Below are positions 26,896 to 36,175 of a stretch of 64,000 nt of DNA, one piece after another. Source of the DNA: Polyangiaceae bacterium (GTDB lineage Bacteria > Myxococcota_A > Polyangia > Polyangiales > Polyangiaceae); the NCBI GenBank assembly GCA_025353725.1, contig JANXOF010000045.1, forward strand, positions 124,001 to 188,000. The letters run 5' to 3'. Position numbers and translations under genes: made by a program. The notes under the pieces are model-generated. The model had not been told where the DNA came from. It made no database searches and saw nothing but the letters and a program-made list of their open reading frames with translations. Position 1 is the first letter of the stretch; the number at the start of each line of letters is the position of its first letter.

Positions 26896-27663
26896 CTAAC
26901 GCTTCAGGAGCTTTTTTAGGAACGCAAACGCGCCTTCACGAGACTCCGCGCTTGCACTCGCGCTTCGCTCGAGGCGCATCCGGTAGATCCGGAGCTCACG
27001 GGCCGCGTCGACGTTTTTGGGATTCAGCTCGATCACACGCGCGAAGTCCGCCATCGCCTCTTTCGATCGGTCAAGGCGCTTTCGAAGCTGCGCGCGATAG
27101 AAGAAAAGGCGCTCTACACGTGCGTCTTTATGGATGAGCTCGTCCAGTTCTGAGGCAAGCTCTGTTAGCTCCACGGCCGAGCTCTCGGGCTTCGCGCGAA
27201 GCCAGAGGACCAGCCCTTGGTACGCTACATTGGTCGGGTCGAGTTGTACGGCGCGTCGCAGGTGAGCCGTGGCCTGGGCGACGTCGTGCTTTTTTAAAAG
27301 TCCTTCGGCCTTTTGAAACTCGAGCGCAGCCGTTGCGGCTGAGCCATCTGCGGCGCTACCCGTCTCGTGCTTGGGGGTCGCGAGACTCGCGACGTAGCGG
27401 CCCCGCCGCTCGGGGTCGCTCAGTGTCGCGCGGGCAACCTCGAGTCTACCGAACACTTGGCCGAAAAGCGGCTTGAGCTCTTCGAGGCCGACGGGCACGC
27501 GATCGGGGTGCCAATGTTTCACAGCCTTAAGAAAGGCGCTTTTTACGGCTTCGGGCGTTGCCGTGCGCGGCACGCGGAGAGCCGCGAAGTAGTCGACGGC
27601 GAGAAGGGTTTCGGCGCCCTTGCGGAGGTCGCTCCCGCGAGCCTCGTTGCCCGATGTGCCCAT
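26896..27663 (-). CDS. J-domain protein with TPR repeats
   Basis: 255 residues. Residues ~22-95 are a DnaJ J domain (DYFAALRVPRTATPEAVKSA) with the HPD triad at 52-54, which stimulates Hsp70 ATPase. Residues ~115-235 form TPR-like helix pairs: EFQKAEGLLKKHDVAQATAH, LRRAVQLDPTNVAY and EAMADFARVIELNPKNVDAA. There is no Cys-rich or C-terminal substrate domain, so this is a type III J protein. Possible partners include the YegD-like Hsp70 encoded at 33119, but that is only a guess from proximity. Cytosolic. Confidence 0.88.
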   Translation of the reverse strand: MGTSGNEARGSDLRKGAETLLAVDYFAALRVPRTATPEAVKSAFLKAVKHWHPDRVPVGLEELKPLFGQVFGRLEVARATLSDPERRGRYVASLATPKHETGSAADGSAATAALEFQKAEGLLKKHDVAQATAHLRRAVQLDPTNVAYQGLVLWLRAKPESSAVELTELASELDELIHKDARVERLFFYRAQLRKRLDRSKEAMADFARVIELNPKNVDAARELRIYRMRLERSASASAESREGAFAFLKKLLKR

Positions 27664-27683
27664 GGAGACATCAGTGTCGCACG

Positions 27684-28439
27684 TTACTGTTCGTACGTGC
27701 CGCTAAGCGTGGCTTGCCCCGTTTTCTGCGCTTGAAGGATCCCATCGGCGGCCGCAGGGTCGGTCGTTCCTTCGGGAATAGGAAGGGTAAGCGTTGCGAA
27801 CGAGTAGACCACAAACTGGTAGGTGTGGATCGCGGGAGGGCACGGTCCGGAGTAGCCAAGGGTTGGGCCAAAACTCCTGGATGTCTGCTTGGCTCCGGCA
27901 GGAACCGTAGGGAGGAGCGCCTTCTCAACGCCCTGTCCGAGCGACGTCGTCGCCGCCGGAATATCGTAGATCACCCAGTGATAGTTGGCGGCGTCGAGCG
28001 ACACGTCGCGCATGACCACGGCGTAACTCTGTGTCCCTGCAGGTGCTTGAGACCACGAAAGGGCAGGTGACGCGTCGATCCCATTGCATGCGTGAGTCGA
28101 AGGGATTTTTTCGGTGTCGCCAAAGGCTGCGCTTCGGAGCGTGAACCCTCCGCCATCAAGGCTTGCGTCGACAGCACCCGCCGCGTCGGACGGACGCACG
28201 CCCGCGTCCTCAGCGACGTTGGCGTCGAGGGAGAGGGCCGCGTCGTCCGCCGAGAATGAAGCGTCGGTCGCGCGAGCGTCTTCTTTGGATGCACCGGTCT
28301 TGGCGCTTTCATTGCCGCTTTGCGGCGACGAGCACGCGCTCACGGCAACGGTCGTTACGAAGGCCGCCGTCGCCAAGAAGATTAGGGTTTCGCAACGTTT
28401 ACAGCCGTGACGTGGCGCCGTCCGCGCATGCTTTTTCAT
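27684..28439 (-). CDS. YbhB/YbcL (PEBP) family lipoprotein
   Basis: 251 residues with a lipoprotein signal (LATAAFVTTVAVSAC) and a ~60-residue Asp/Ala-rich linker. The C-terminal ~160 residues match bacterial phosphatidylethanolamine-binding proteins: STHACNGIDASPALSW, SYAVVMRD, YHWVIYDIP, and GYSGPCPP with HTYQFVVYS. The conserved anion-binding pocket residues (D/P around PALSW, the DxD-like MRDVSLD, GYSGPCP) are present. Its biological role in bacteria is not settled. It sits between the J-domain and GH44 genes on the same strand. Confidence 0.9.
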   Translation of the reverse strand: MKKHARTAPRHGCKRCETLIFLATAAFVTTVAVSACSSPQSGNESAKTGASKEDARATDASFSADDAALSLDANVAEDAGVRPSDAAGAVDASLDGGGFTLRSAAFGDTEKIPSTHACNGIDASPALSWSQAPAGTQSYAVVMRDVSLDAANYHWVIYDIPAATTSLGQGVEKALLPTVPAGAKQTSRSFGPTLGYSGPCPPAIHTYQFVVYSFATLTLPIPEGTTDPAAADGILQAQKTGQATLSGTYEQ

Positions 28440-28465
28440 CCGTAGAGTGGGTGTCGTTCGGGCTT

Positions 28466-31333
28466 TTAAGGCGCTCGGAAAACGAGCATCGTGGCGCTGA
28501 GCGACGGCGCGGAGTAGGCGTACGCGTTGACCTTGGTGACCTGGTCTTGCGTCACGAGGTACGGGCTCGAATGCGCGGCGTCGATGCGATAGACGTCCAC
28601 TGTCGTCAGTCGTTCCGCGTTGTAGGCGCGGACTCCGAAGGTACGCGTCGCCGTGGTCTTGTTGACGATCAAAACCGTGACCCGTTTTGCCGTGTCGCTT
28701 CCGGCATAGACAGACGACTCCGCCACTTCGGGGTGTTCGACGCGGACGTCGGTCTCGGCGTACGCAAGGCCGTTGCCATCGGCGTTGCGCAGGAGCTTGA
28801 GACCGCCGTAGGCGTAGGCGGTAGCGGCGCTGTTACCGACGGGCCAGAACGCCGCGATGTTGACGCCGAGGCGCTGAAACACGCCGAGTGAGTCGACCAC
28901 GCCGAGGCCGCTCGAAATATGGTTACGACCGCCAGGGTTGTACTCTGTCACGCCGAGCTTAGTGCCCGGGTAAGCGGCATCGATTCGCGCCTTCAATCGT
29001 GGGAGCATCTTCGTGGGCTCGCCGAGGTGCCAAGGCTCCGTGATCCACGAGTTCTCATTGTACGTCGGGTCCCAATAGCTACGCGGGCCCTGGACGATTT
29101 GCTGAACCTCCGCCGCCGTGAGTGCGCGTGACGCGTTGTCGAGGTCCCACACGTATTTCCCGCCCGACATACCTTGCGGATACCAGTGGAAGTCCCACGT
29201 ATCGAGAAGTCGCTTGCCCTCCTGCTCGCTCGCCGTTTTTACGGACGCCAGGAAGTCGTCCATGTACCAGCGGCCGTTCGGCGAATTGCTGTACGTCGAC
29301 GTGTTTTCGCCGTGCCAGTTCGTCCACCCATCAAAGTGATAATGGCTTGGTCCTACGATGGTCGACTGCGGAGCGATTTGCTTCACCTTGCGGGCGAACG
29401 CGATGGCGCGCGCCGTGAAGTCTCCTGTCGTGACGCGGTTTCCGATCGTCTGACCATTGGAAACGATCGCCGCGCCAGTGCCCGACTGAAGCATCGGAAA
29501 GTTGTAGTGATAGAGGTCCGGCTCATTGTCGATTCCGACGAGGAGCTGCCCGGGACCCGGGGCGGTGATGTCGACTCCCGGGTACTTGTCCCGCATGTAC
29601 TGCAGGTGTTCGTCGGTGTAGACCATGCCGTCGCCGAGGTCGGGCACGGCGCTAAACGGCGTCGGCTTTACAAAACCGACGCGTCGGAAGTACTGACCTC
29701 GGTTCCAGCCGGGCTGGTCCCAACCCCCAATCGTACCTTGAGGACCCGAGACCCAATCTTGGAGGACAAAAGGCACCATCACGGCTCGGCCGGCAGGGCG
29801 ATGCTGAGCGAGAAGCGCGAGATCCGTCGCGGCCGGGGCGCTCGCGTCGGGCGTGCCGCCTGCCAAGTTCATATCGTTGACGAAGTTGTTGTTCAACGAG
29901 CCGTTGGAGACGTTTGTCTCCCAGTTGTAGGAGTTTCCGCGATCGCCTCCGCGGCGTACGAGGGTTACGGCCGAAAGCAAGTCCGCCGGGAAGCCTGACG
30001 AGGGAAATCCATTAATGCCATAAATAAGGCTCGATATGGGCTTTCGTTCCTCCCCGGTCTTCACGTTCGTCACGACGTCCACTTCGGAGGCGCCAAACCC
30101 GTCAGGGTCGCCGTTGGGAGGCGGCGTTGCGTCGCGCAGCGGAGGGGGGGCGTGGTCGACTTGAAACCGTACGTCGTCGACGAAAAATGAGTAGAGCGCC
30201 GTCGACTCATTTTTGAGCGTCAAGTAGCGATATGGACCCGTAAGCAGGTCTGCCGTGCGCAACGTCACGCGGTGCCACGTATTGGCTTTGAATCCCCCGG
30301 GTACATACGTGACGAGTTTCTTCGTCGGAGCCGTGTCGAGGCCCACGTAAAGGTTGTTCATTCCGGCGGGCGGCGCTCCAGAGCCACCCGAGATGTCGAA
30401 GGAGACCGTGGTATGCGCGCCGGCTGGAAACGCCGGCAAGTTCCAGTTGTATACGTACGTCGCAGCGCCCCAGGCGGCTGTAAACGTGCTCCGGTTTGCG
30501 CTTGATCCCGTCGTTCGAAACACGTTTGACGCGTTCGTCACAGACCACCCCCCCACGGTCCAATTGGCCGCGTTTGCGTCGGCGTACACGGACGTCTCCG
30601 TGGGCGAGGGGTCCGTCCAACTCATGCGCAAATCATCGATGAAGAAGCTCACGTTGGTGAGCAAACTTCGATTGCCAAAAAGCACTTTGCGGAGCGGAAG
30701 ATTGCTTGGGTTGAGCGCGGCTTGAGGGATGAGTACGCGGTACCAAGTGTTCGCCGCGATGGCTCCCGACGCGAGGTACGGCTGGAGGGGCACCCACGTG
30801 AGGGGAGTCGCTGGGTTGTCGTCGTCGACAGCTACGGCAAGCGTTGCTATCCCGGTGCCCACCGCGGCGCCTGCATTGAACGCGAACGTCACCTCGGTTT
30901 GGCTTGCGGCCGAATACGGCGCTTCGAGAGCGGTTATGGCTGCGCCGAATTCGGCATTCGCGGTTTGCAGCGTCACGTTGAGCGACGTCGTTCCTTCGGT
31001 CTTTGTCGTCGAATCCGGCGTCGCCGTGAAGTTCGTGCCCGTCGCCACGAAGGGGGCCGCGTAGGCATCTGTAAAGAGGCTACTCGTCCGCGCGGGGGGA
31101 CGCGGCAGGACAATCCAGTTCGCTCCTGTCGGTGATGTGAGGGCCGACTGGAGCGACCTTCGCGTCCCGTCTGCGTCGTCACCTTCACCTTCACCCGCCG
31201 CTTCGCGGAGGCTTGGGTCGCCCGTGCAGCGTACGGCACCTAGCGCGAGCAGAGCGGCCCACGCGACAGGAGGAACGTTCAGCCGCCGGAGGGTCCAGGC
31301 ACGAAGAAGGCGCGCGGGCGGAGGGCTGGCCAT
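28466..31333 (-). CDS. Glycoside hydrolase family 44 lipoprotein (putative endoglucanase)
   Basis: 955 residues. The signal is LLALGAVRC with a lipobox, then an Asp/Glu/Gly linker. Residues ~50-230 and ~240-400 are two related jelly-roll modules; each ends in a similar strand (FFIDDLRMSW and FFVDDVRFQVD), suggesting duplicated carbohydrate-binding domains. Residues ~430-955 match GH44: ISSLIYGINGF, RRGGDRGNSYNWE, acid/base Glu604 in IDNEPDLY, DFHWYPQG and nucleophile Glu797 in GVTEYNPGG, with a C-terminal beta-sandwich. GH44 enzymes act on cellulose, xyloglucan and related beta-glucans, so this is likely a surface polysaccharidase. Family call strong; exact substrate open. Confidence 0.9.
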   Translation of the reverse strand: MASPPPARLLRAWTLRRLNVPPVAWAALLALGAVRCTGDPSLREAAGEGEGDDADGTRRSLQSALTSPTGANWIVLPRPPARTSSLFTDAYAAPFVATGTNFTATPDSTTKTEGTTSLNVTLQTANAEFGAAITALEAPYSAASQTEVTFAFNAGAAVGTGIATLAVAVDDDNPATPLTWVPLQPYLASGAIAANTWYRVLIPQAALNPSNLPLRKVLFGNRSLLTNVSFFIDDLRMSWTDPSPTETSVYADANAANWTVGGWSVTNASNVFRTTGSSANRSTFTAAWGAATYVYNWNLPAFPAGAHTTVSFDISGGSGAPPAGMNNLYVGLDTAPTKKLVTYVPGGFKANTWHRVTLRTADLLTGPYRYLTLKNESTALYSFFVDDVRFQVDHAPPPLRDATPPPNGDPDGFGASEVDVVTNVKTGEERKPISSLIYGINGFPSSGFPADLLSAVTLVRRGGDRGNSYNWETNVSNGSLNNNFVNDMNLAGGTPDASAPAATDLALLAQHRPAGRAVMVPFVLQDWVSGPQGTIGGWDQPGWNRGQYFRRVGFVKPTPFSAVPDLGDGMVYTDEHLQYMRDKYPGVDITAPGPGQLLVGIDNEPDLYHYNFPMLQSGTGAAIVSNGQTIGNRVTTGDFTARAIAFARKVKQIAPQSTIVGPSHYHFDGWTNWHGENTSTYSNSPNGRWYMDDFLASVKTASEQEGKRLLDTWDFHWYPQGMSGGKYVWDLDNASRALTAAEVQQIVQGPRSYWDPTYNENSWITEPWHLGEPTKMLPRLKARIDAAYPGTKLGVTEYNPGGRNHISSGLGVVDSLGVFQRLGVNIAAFWPVGNSAATAYAYGGLKLLRNADGNGLAYAETDVRVEHPEVAESSVYAGSDTAKRVTVLIVNKTTATRTFGVRAYNAERLTTVDVYRIDAAHSSPYLVTQDQVTKVNAYAYSAPSLSATMLVFRAP

Positions 31334-31444
31334 AGCTAGTGAGACTAGTCCATTCTCGCGCTCACGCTCGCGCGCGGGAAAAATGACTCCGTTACAAGGG
31401 TTTCGCGGCTCCGTGCAAGGCTTCCCGTGCTACCTGGCGGCACG

Positions 31445-32113
31445 ATGATCCCGTGGGAATTACTCGGCGAGGCGCGGACCCCAGACGGCACCGCGATGAC
31501 GCTCACGCGTCGGGGAAAGGACTACATGATCCTCGCCGATGGCAAAGACTTGATGTCGAGCCACATGAAGGGCTCCGAAGAGGAGCTCGCGCGCCTCGGC
31601 TGCCACCGGGCGCGCACTCTCGAAAAGGCGTGCGTGTTGGTCGGCGGACTTGGCATGGGGTTCACCTTGCGCGCCGCGCTGGACGGCGTGGGTGCGGACG
31701 CCACCGTCGTCGTGGCCGAGCTGATGCCGGCCGTGGTCGCGTGGAACCGCGGTCCGCTCGCGTTCCTTGCCGGAAAGCCGCTCGAGGATCCAAGGACGAA
31801 GGTTGAAATTCGAGACGTCGCCGACACGCTCCGCGAGGGGAGTGGTCGGTTCGACGCGATCTTGCTCGACGTGGACAACGGGCCGTGTGCGTTCACGCAA
31901 GCCTCGAACGCCGGGCTTTACGACAACGCAGGGCTCATGATGGCGCGCGCGGCGCTGAAGCCCGCGGGGGTGCTTGCCGTTTGGTCCGCATGGGACGATC
32001 GGAAGTTCGAGCATCGCCTCCGCCATCACGGGTTTTCGGTCGAGACGCATCGCGTCCGCGCGCGCCTCCGCCAGGGCGGGCCTCGGCACACTCTGTTCCT
32101 TGGCCGCCTGTGA
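31445..32113 (+). CDS. Spermidine-synthase-like SAM-dependent methyltransferase
   Basis: 222 residues from ATG at 31445 (MIPWELLGEA). It has a Rossmann-like core: glycine motif VLVGGLGMGFTLRAAL, acidic strand end VVVAELMPAVVAWNRG and DAILLDVDNGP. The N-terminal TLTRRGKDYMILADGKDLMSS matches the small beta domain of the spermidine-synthase fold. It lacks obvious polyamine-binding residues, so methyltransfer to an unknown substrate is more likely than polyamine synthesis. The kinase and Hsp70-like genes follow on the same strand. Confidence 0.82.
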   Translation: MIPWELLGEARTPDGTAMTLTRRGKDYMILADGKDLMSSHMKGSEEELARLGCHRARTLEKACVLVGGLGMGFTLRAALDGVGADATVVVAELMPAVVAWNRGPLAFLAGKPLEDPRTKVEIRDVADTLREGSGRFDAILLDVDNGPCAFTQASNAGLYDNAGLMMARAALKPAGVLAVWSAWDDRKFEHRLRHHGFSVETHRVRARLRQGGPRHTLFLGRL

Positions 32114-32162
32114 GATAGTGTTCGTGAACACCTTTAGCCGCTATTGTGCGCGACGAACCACG

Positions 32163-33122
32163 ATGAACCATGCTGTCTCTAACGAGCGACGCGGATTCCC
32201 GGATCTCCTGAATCTCCCCGATCTCCTGAATCTCCCCGATCTCCCCGATCTCCCGTTCGGAACGGTTATCGGCGGGGACTACATGGTCGTGAGGCCTTTG
32301 GGGCGCGGCGCCACCGGCGCGCTCTACGTCGTTGAGCAGCTGAGCACGTCGTGCCACCGGGCGCTCAAAGTCTTGTGCCGCGCGTACATCTCAGACCCGA
32401 CTCTTTTCAAGCGCTTCGAGCGCGAGGCCCAAATGGCCGCGCGGATTCCCAGCGAGCATGTCGCGCAGGTCATCGCCTCGGGCGTAGACGCAAAACTTCA
32501 AGTCCCGTGGATCGCCATGGAGCTCCTCGAAGGTCAAACGCTTGGCGATCACGTGGAGGAGGCCGGCCCTCTCGACCCGCAGACCGTACGCCAGATTCTC
32601 GAACAGCTCTGCCATGCTATCGCGGCCGCCCACGGCGTCGGGATTGTCCACCGGGACCTCAAGCCTGCGAACATCTTCCTCAGCGCGGCGCGCCGCGTGG
32701 GAGCCCAAAAGATGGTCAAAGTCCTCGACTTTGGCGTCGCGCGCGTCATGGCTGAAAACCTGACGACGATGGGCTCACCCCTTGGGACACCAAGCTGGAT
32801 GTCACCGGAGCAAACCCGCGGTGAGGCCGCGACGACGGCCACGGACGTTTGGGCGCTCGGCCTAATTGCGTTCTACATGCTTACGGGGCAATTGTTTTGG
32901 AGGGCTTCTGGGAACTCTGATGACCCCATGGGCGTGATGGCCGAAATCTCTGCGTCGCAGATTCCGTCCGCCTCCGCGCGGGCGAAGGAACTCGCCGCCG
33001 CGGCGCAGGTCCCGTCGGGCTTCGACGCGTGGTTCGCCTTGTGCGTCGCGCGCGCACCCGAGGAGCGATTCATGAATGCGTCCGCCGCCTATGCCGCGCT
33101 CGCGCAGGCCCTGCGCCCATGA
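32163..33122 (+). CDS. Hanks-type Ser/Thr protein kinase (no TM segment)
   Basis: 319 residues from ATG at 32163; the frame extends upstream within the previous gene. The catalytic domain fills most of the protein: glycine loop LGRGATGALYV, lysine in RALKVL, GIVHRDLKPANIFL, VLDFGVARV and GTPSWMSPEQTRGE. All catalytic residues are kept, so it should be active. Before the kinase lies a short leader with repeated DLLNLP encoded by a DNA tandem repeat. The stop overlaps the start of the Hsp70-like gene (ATGA), which suggests the two proteins act together. Cytosolic; targets unknown. Confidence 0.93.
   Translation: MNHAVSNERRGFPDLLNLPDLLNLPDLPDLPFGTVIGGDYMVVRPLGRGATGALYVVEQLSTSCHRALKVLCRAYISDPTLFKRFEREAQMAARIPSEHVAQVIASGVDAKLQVPWIAMELLEGQTLGDHVEEAGPLDPQTVRQILEQLCHAIAAAHGVGIVHRDLKPANIFLSAARRVGAQKMVKVLDFGVARVMAENLTTMGSPLGTPSWMSPEQTRGEAATTATDVWALGLIAFYMLTGQLFWRASGNSDDPMGVMAEISASQIPSASARAKELAAAAQVPSGFDAWFALCVARAPEERFMNASAAYAALAQALRP
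32202..32255 (+). repeat. Tandem 18-bp and 9-bp repeats in the kinase leader
   Basis: GATCTCCTGAATCTCCCC occurs twice (32202-32219, 32220-32237) and is followed by two related 9-base units (GATCTCCCC, GATCTCCCG). The units are in frame and encode DLLNLP, DLLNLP, DLP, DLP. Slippage here would lengthen or shorten the leader in multiples of three residues without disrupting the kinase. Confidence 0.9.
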
Positions 33123-34399
33123 GCTCCGCGCGAAACGTAGGGCTCGACTTTGGTACGACCAACAGCGCTATCGGCGTGTCTGATGGAGACGTCGTGCAGC
33201 TCGCACGCTTCGCCCACAAAGCTGGGTTTTCCGAGACGTTTCGCTCGATCCTCTACTTCCACCCGGACGTTCGCGACGAGCGCGGGCGGTATGTTGCGAC
33301 CGGCGGTCCGCGCGCCATCGACCGCTATCTCGAGGCGGAGGGGAAGGGGCGCTTGATTCAGTCCCTCAAGTCGTACCTTGCGGACCGCGCGTTCCAGGCA
33401 ACGAGCATCTTCACGCGGACTCACTCGCTCATCGACTTACTGACGCTCCTCCTCGTGGACCTTCGCGAGCGTGCTGAGGAGCACCTCGGCCCGCTGGGCT
33501 CGCGGATTGTGGTGGGCAGACCCGTGCAGTTTGCACACGCAAGCAGCGGGGACGACGAAACGCTCGCGCTCACACGGCTCACCGAAGCACTCGCAAAGGC
33601 GGGGTGGACGGACGTGGTGTTCGAGTTCGAGCCCGTGGCCGCGGCCTACTATTACGAAACGCAGCTTACGCGTGACGAGCTCGTTTTTATTGCTGACTTC
33701 GGCGGTGGAACGAGCGATTTCTCGCTTATCGAGGTTGGGCCATCGCGGAAAAAGTCACGCCGTATTCTCGGCAGTGACGGCGTGGGGATCGCGGGCGACG
33801 CGCTCGACGCGAAAGTTCTCCATCACGTGGTCGCTCCGATGCTTGGACTTGGCTCCACGTACAAAGCGATGTTTGGTCGCGAGCTCGAGGTTCCTGTTTG
33901 GATTTATGCGAAGCTCCGTCGATGGCACCACCTCTCGTTTTTAAAGACGAAAAAGAATGTCGACCTGCTCGAGGAGATAGCTTCTCAAACCGACGAGCCT
34001 GAGAAGATTCAGTCGCTGCTGCATATCCTCGACTACGATCTTGGCTATCACCTTTACCGTGCTGTCGAGCGCGCGAAGGTCGAGCTAAGTACGAAGAGCG
34101 AAACGCACTTCATGTTCTCGGATCCACCGCTCGACATCCAAGCCACGATTACGCGCGCGCAGTTCGACGGTTGGATTGGGGACGAAACAACGCAAATGCG
34201 AGACTGCGTTGACCGCCTCCTCGCGCGCACTGGGGTTCGTGCGGCGGACGTCGACCAAGTGTTCATGACGGGCGGAACGTCGTTCGTCCCGGCTGTCCGT
34301 CAGATCTTCGATGAACGGTTCGGCGCTGCGAAGATCCGCGCAGGGGGCGAAATGATCTCCGTGGCTACAGGCCTCGCGCTTCGTTCGGCTGACCGCTAG
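33119..34399 (+). CDS. Hsp70-family YegD-like chaperone ATPase
   Basis: 426 residues from ATG at 33119, overlapping the kinase stop. The N-terminus GLDFGTTNSAIGV is the Hsp70 phosphate-1 loop; ADFGGGTSDFSL is phosphate 2 and MTGGTSFVPAVRQIF the adenosine motif. YegD-like characters include the FRSILYFHPD segment and a helical insertion with WHHLSFLKTKKNVDLLEE. There is no canonical substrate-binding domain or lid, so it is not DnaK. Coupling to a kinase gene suggests phosphorylation control or joint function; inference only. Confidence 0.92.
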   Translation: MSSARNVGLDFGTTNSAIGVSDGDVVQLARFAHKAGFSETFRSILYFHPDVRDERGRYVATGGPRAIDRYLEAEGKGRLIQSLKSYLADRAFQATSIFTRTHSLIDLLTLLLVDLRERAEEHLGPLGSRIVVGRPVQFAHASSGDDETLALTRLTEALAKAGWTDVVFEFEPVAAAYYYETQLTRDELVFIADFGGGTSDFSLIEVGPSRKKSRRILGSDGVGIAGDALDAKVLHHVVAPMLGLGSTYKAMFGRELEVPVWIYAKLRRWHHLSFLKTKKNVDLLEEIASQTDEPEKIQSLLHILDYDLGYHLYRAVERAKVELSTKSETHFMFSDPPLDIQATITRAQFDGWIGDETTQMRDCVDRLLARTGVRAADVDQVFMTGGTSFVPAVRQIFDERFGAAKIRAGGEMISVATGLALRSADR

Positions 34400-34414
34400 C
34401 GCGCCGCCAGTCGC

Positions 34415-34685
34415 TCAATTACCCGCCGAGGCGAACGACGCCACGCGCGCTGTTTCCGTACGCTCCCAGTCTGCGAACGGGACGTCGAAAAAATAGCTCT
34501 GACTGAATGTGGGTGAGACAAGAACAGCCGCGTGGCGCCGGAAAGTCTCATCGAGCAGAACCCGTCGGGTGGCTCGTAAGCTTGAAAGGTACACGGTGAC
34601 CGTGAAGGTAGGCGACGACGGTATCCAGCATGGCCTTCGCGCTGCAAAGAGCCGACCACTCCGGGAATGTGGGCGCAGTCGTCAT
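34415..34685 (-). pseudogene. Possible frameshifted short gene in a 450-base gap
   Basis: Nothing else occupies 34400-34849. On the minus strand, ATG at 34685 opens a coding-looking frame (MTTAPTFPEW, then AMLDTVVAYLHGHRVPFKL) that stops at about 34550. A second frame overlapping it (RRVLLDETFRRHAAVL, then SYFFDVPFADWERT) runs to a stop at 34415. One missing or extra base around 34560-34570 would join them into a product of about 90 residues. The first half faintly recalls the start of YbaK-like deacylases, but I do not claim that. No Shine-Dalgarno sequence is seen. It may be a decayed gene, a sequence error or chance. Confidence 0.3.
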
Positions 34686-34849
34686 AAGGACACGTTCGGA
34701 CCACGCGCCGTGGGGAGGCTAGCGCGCGCGGCGACTTTGTACGGCCGCCGGCGCGGTTATGCCAGTGAGCGGACGTTCCTCACCTGATTTCGTGTTCGCG
34801 TAGTTGGCACTCGCTTGGCGCACTTTTCGTATGCAATACTGTTAGGAGG

Positions 34850-36175
34850 TTGAACCGCACCGTTGTCGCTGTCGCCTTTGCAATGTTCGGCGCAGTACTC
34901 GTGGGCGGGTGGAGTGTCGCCTGCCGGTCGCATTTCGACCGTCTCGAGCACCCCGGCCGCGGGTCGAACCGCTTGCCAGCTCTCGAGCCAACCGCGTCGA
35001 GTGTAACCGTGACGTTGGCGCCCGCCGCGCCCGCGCTGCCTGTGACGGAAGCGCCTGTGGGTCACCTCGAGCATCCGGGGCGCCTCGCGGCCTTCTTCGC
35101 GCGCTTATCTGCGCTCGAAACGCACCAGGCCAAGGCGGACGTACGAATCGTCCAGTTTGGTGACTCGCACACGGCAAGCGACTACGGCACAAGCGTAGCC
35201 CGTGCGAAGCTTGCGGCGCGATTCGGAGGTGGCGGTCGCGGTTTCATTCCCATGGGAGAGCCCTATAAGCGCCTCTTTCAAGCCGGCGAAGGAATGGCGC
35301 GGGGACCTCTCTTCGACCCTGAAGAAGCGGGATCGCCCAAGTTTCGCGGGTCGAGCCTCGAGGGGTTTTGCGGCCCGACGGGCATCGCGATGACCTCCCG
35401 CGTGCAAGGGGCATTCATGTCCACGGAGCTGTCCGCGAGCGCCGACAGCTTCGAAATCGCCTACCTCGCTCAACCAGGAGGAGGGGGCTTTGATCTCTTC
35501 GTCGACGGTAAGCTGAGGGACCACGTTTCGACGAGAGAAGCGTCGCGTGCGTCCGCGTTTCGGGCCGTCGCCGTGACGCGCGGCTCGCACTCGCTGACCG
35601 TCAAAGCGACAGGCGATGGCGCGGTGCGAATCTTCGGTGTGCGACTCGACGACGAGGCGGTAGGGGTGACGCTTGACGCGCTTGGGGTCAACGGCGCCAA
35701 GGCGACGGCGCCACTCGTGTCCAACGCGGCGCACTTCAAGGAACAGCTGGCGCACCTCTCGCCATCGCTCGCCATCCTCGCGTACGGGACCAACGAATCG
35801 GGCGACGCGACGACGACCACGGCGGACCACGCGGCGGCGTTGGTGGCGGTGGTGGCACGTGTACGCGAGGCCGTTCCGACCGCCGCGTGCCTCGTGCTTG
35901 GACCTCCCGATCGCGCTTCCGCCGAGCCGAAGCTCCTCGCACTCTTTGCGGCCGAGCGCCGCGCTGCCGACGAGGCTGGATGCGCTTTTTATGACCAATT
36001 TACATCGATGGGAGGCTCTGGATCCATTCGGGGCTGGTCGCGCGAGTCACCCCCTCGGGCGCGCCGCGACCTCGTTCATCTTACCCGGGCGGGCTATACG
36101 TTTCTGGCCGACGCATTGGTGAGCGACGTGGTCTCCGCGTACGAAAGCTCCCGTCGTGTGACGGCTAACCCCTGA
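34850..36175 (+). CDS. SGNH/GDSL-type hydrolase lipoprotein
   Basis: 441 residues. The start is uncertain: TTG at 34850 gives a good lipoprotein signal (LNRTVVAVAFAMFGAVLVGGWSVAC, quoted in part) but AGGAGG at 34844-34849 touches it; ATG at 34883 is the alternative. After a Pro/Ala linker the SGNH core shows block I VQFGDSHTASD, block III YGTNESGD and block V RRDLVHLTRAGY with catalytic Asp and His. A beta-sandwich insertion lies near residues 200-270. Relatives act as acetylesterases or acyltransferases on cell-wall or capsular polymers. It is periplasmic or surface exposed and alone on this strand after the gap. Confidence 0.82.
   Translation: MNRTVVAVAFAMFGAVLVGGWSVACRSHFDRLEHPGRGSNRLPALEPTASSVTVTLAPAAPALPVTEAPVGHLEHPGRLAAFFARLSALETHQAKADVRIVQFGDSHTASDYGTSVARAKLAARFGGGGRGFIPMGEPYKRLFQAGEGMARGPLFDPEEAGSPKFRGSSLEGFCGPTGIAMTSRVQGAFMSTELSASADSFEIAYLAQPGGGGFDLFVDGKLRDHVSTREASRASAFRAVAVTRGSHSLTVKATGDGAVRIFGVRLDDEAVGVTLDALGVNGAKATAPLVSNAAHFKEQLAHLSPSLAILAYGTNESGDATTTTADHAAALVAVVARVREAVPTAACLVLGPPDRASAEPKLLALFAAERRAADEAGCAFYDQFTSMGGSGSIRGWSRESPPRARRDLVHLTRAGYTFLADALVSDVVSAYESSRRVTANP

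Noticed and set aside
34509-34787. 92-residue plus-strand frame in the 450-base gap
   Set aside because: Arg-rich shadow-like composition and no ribosome site.
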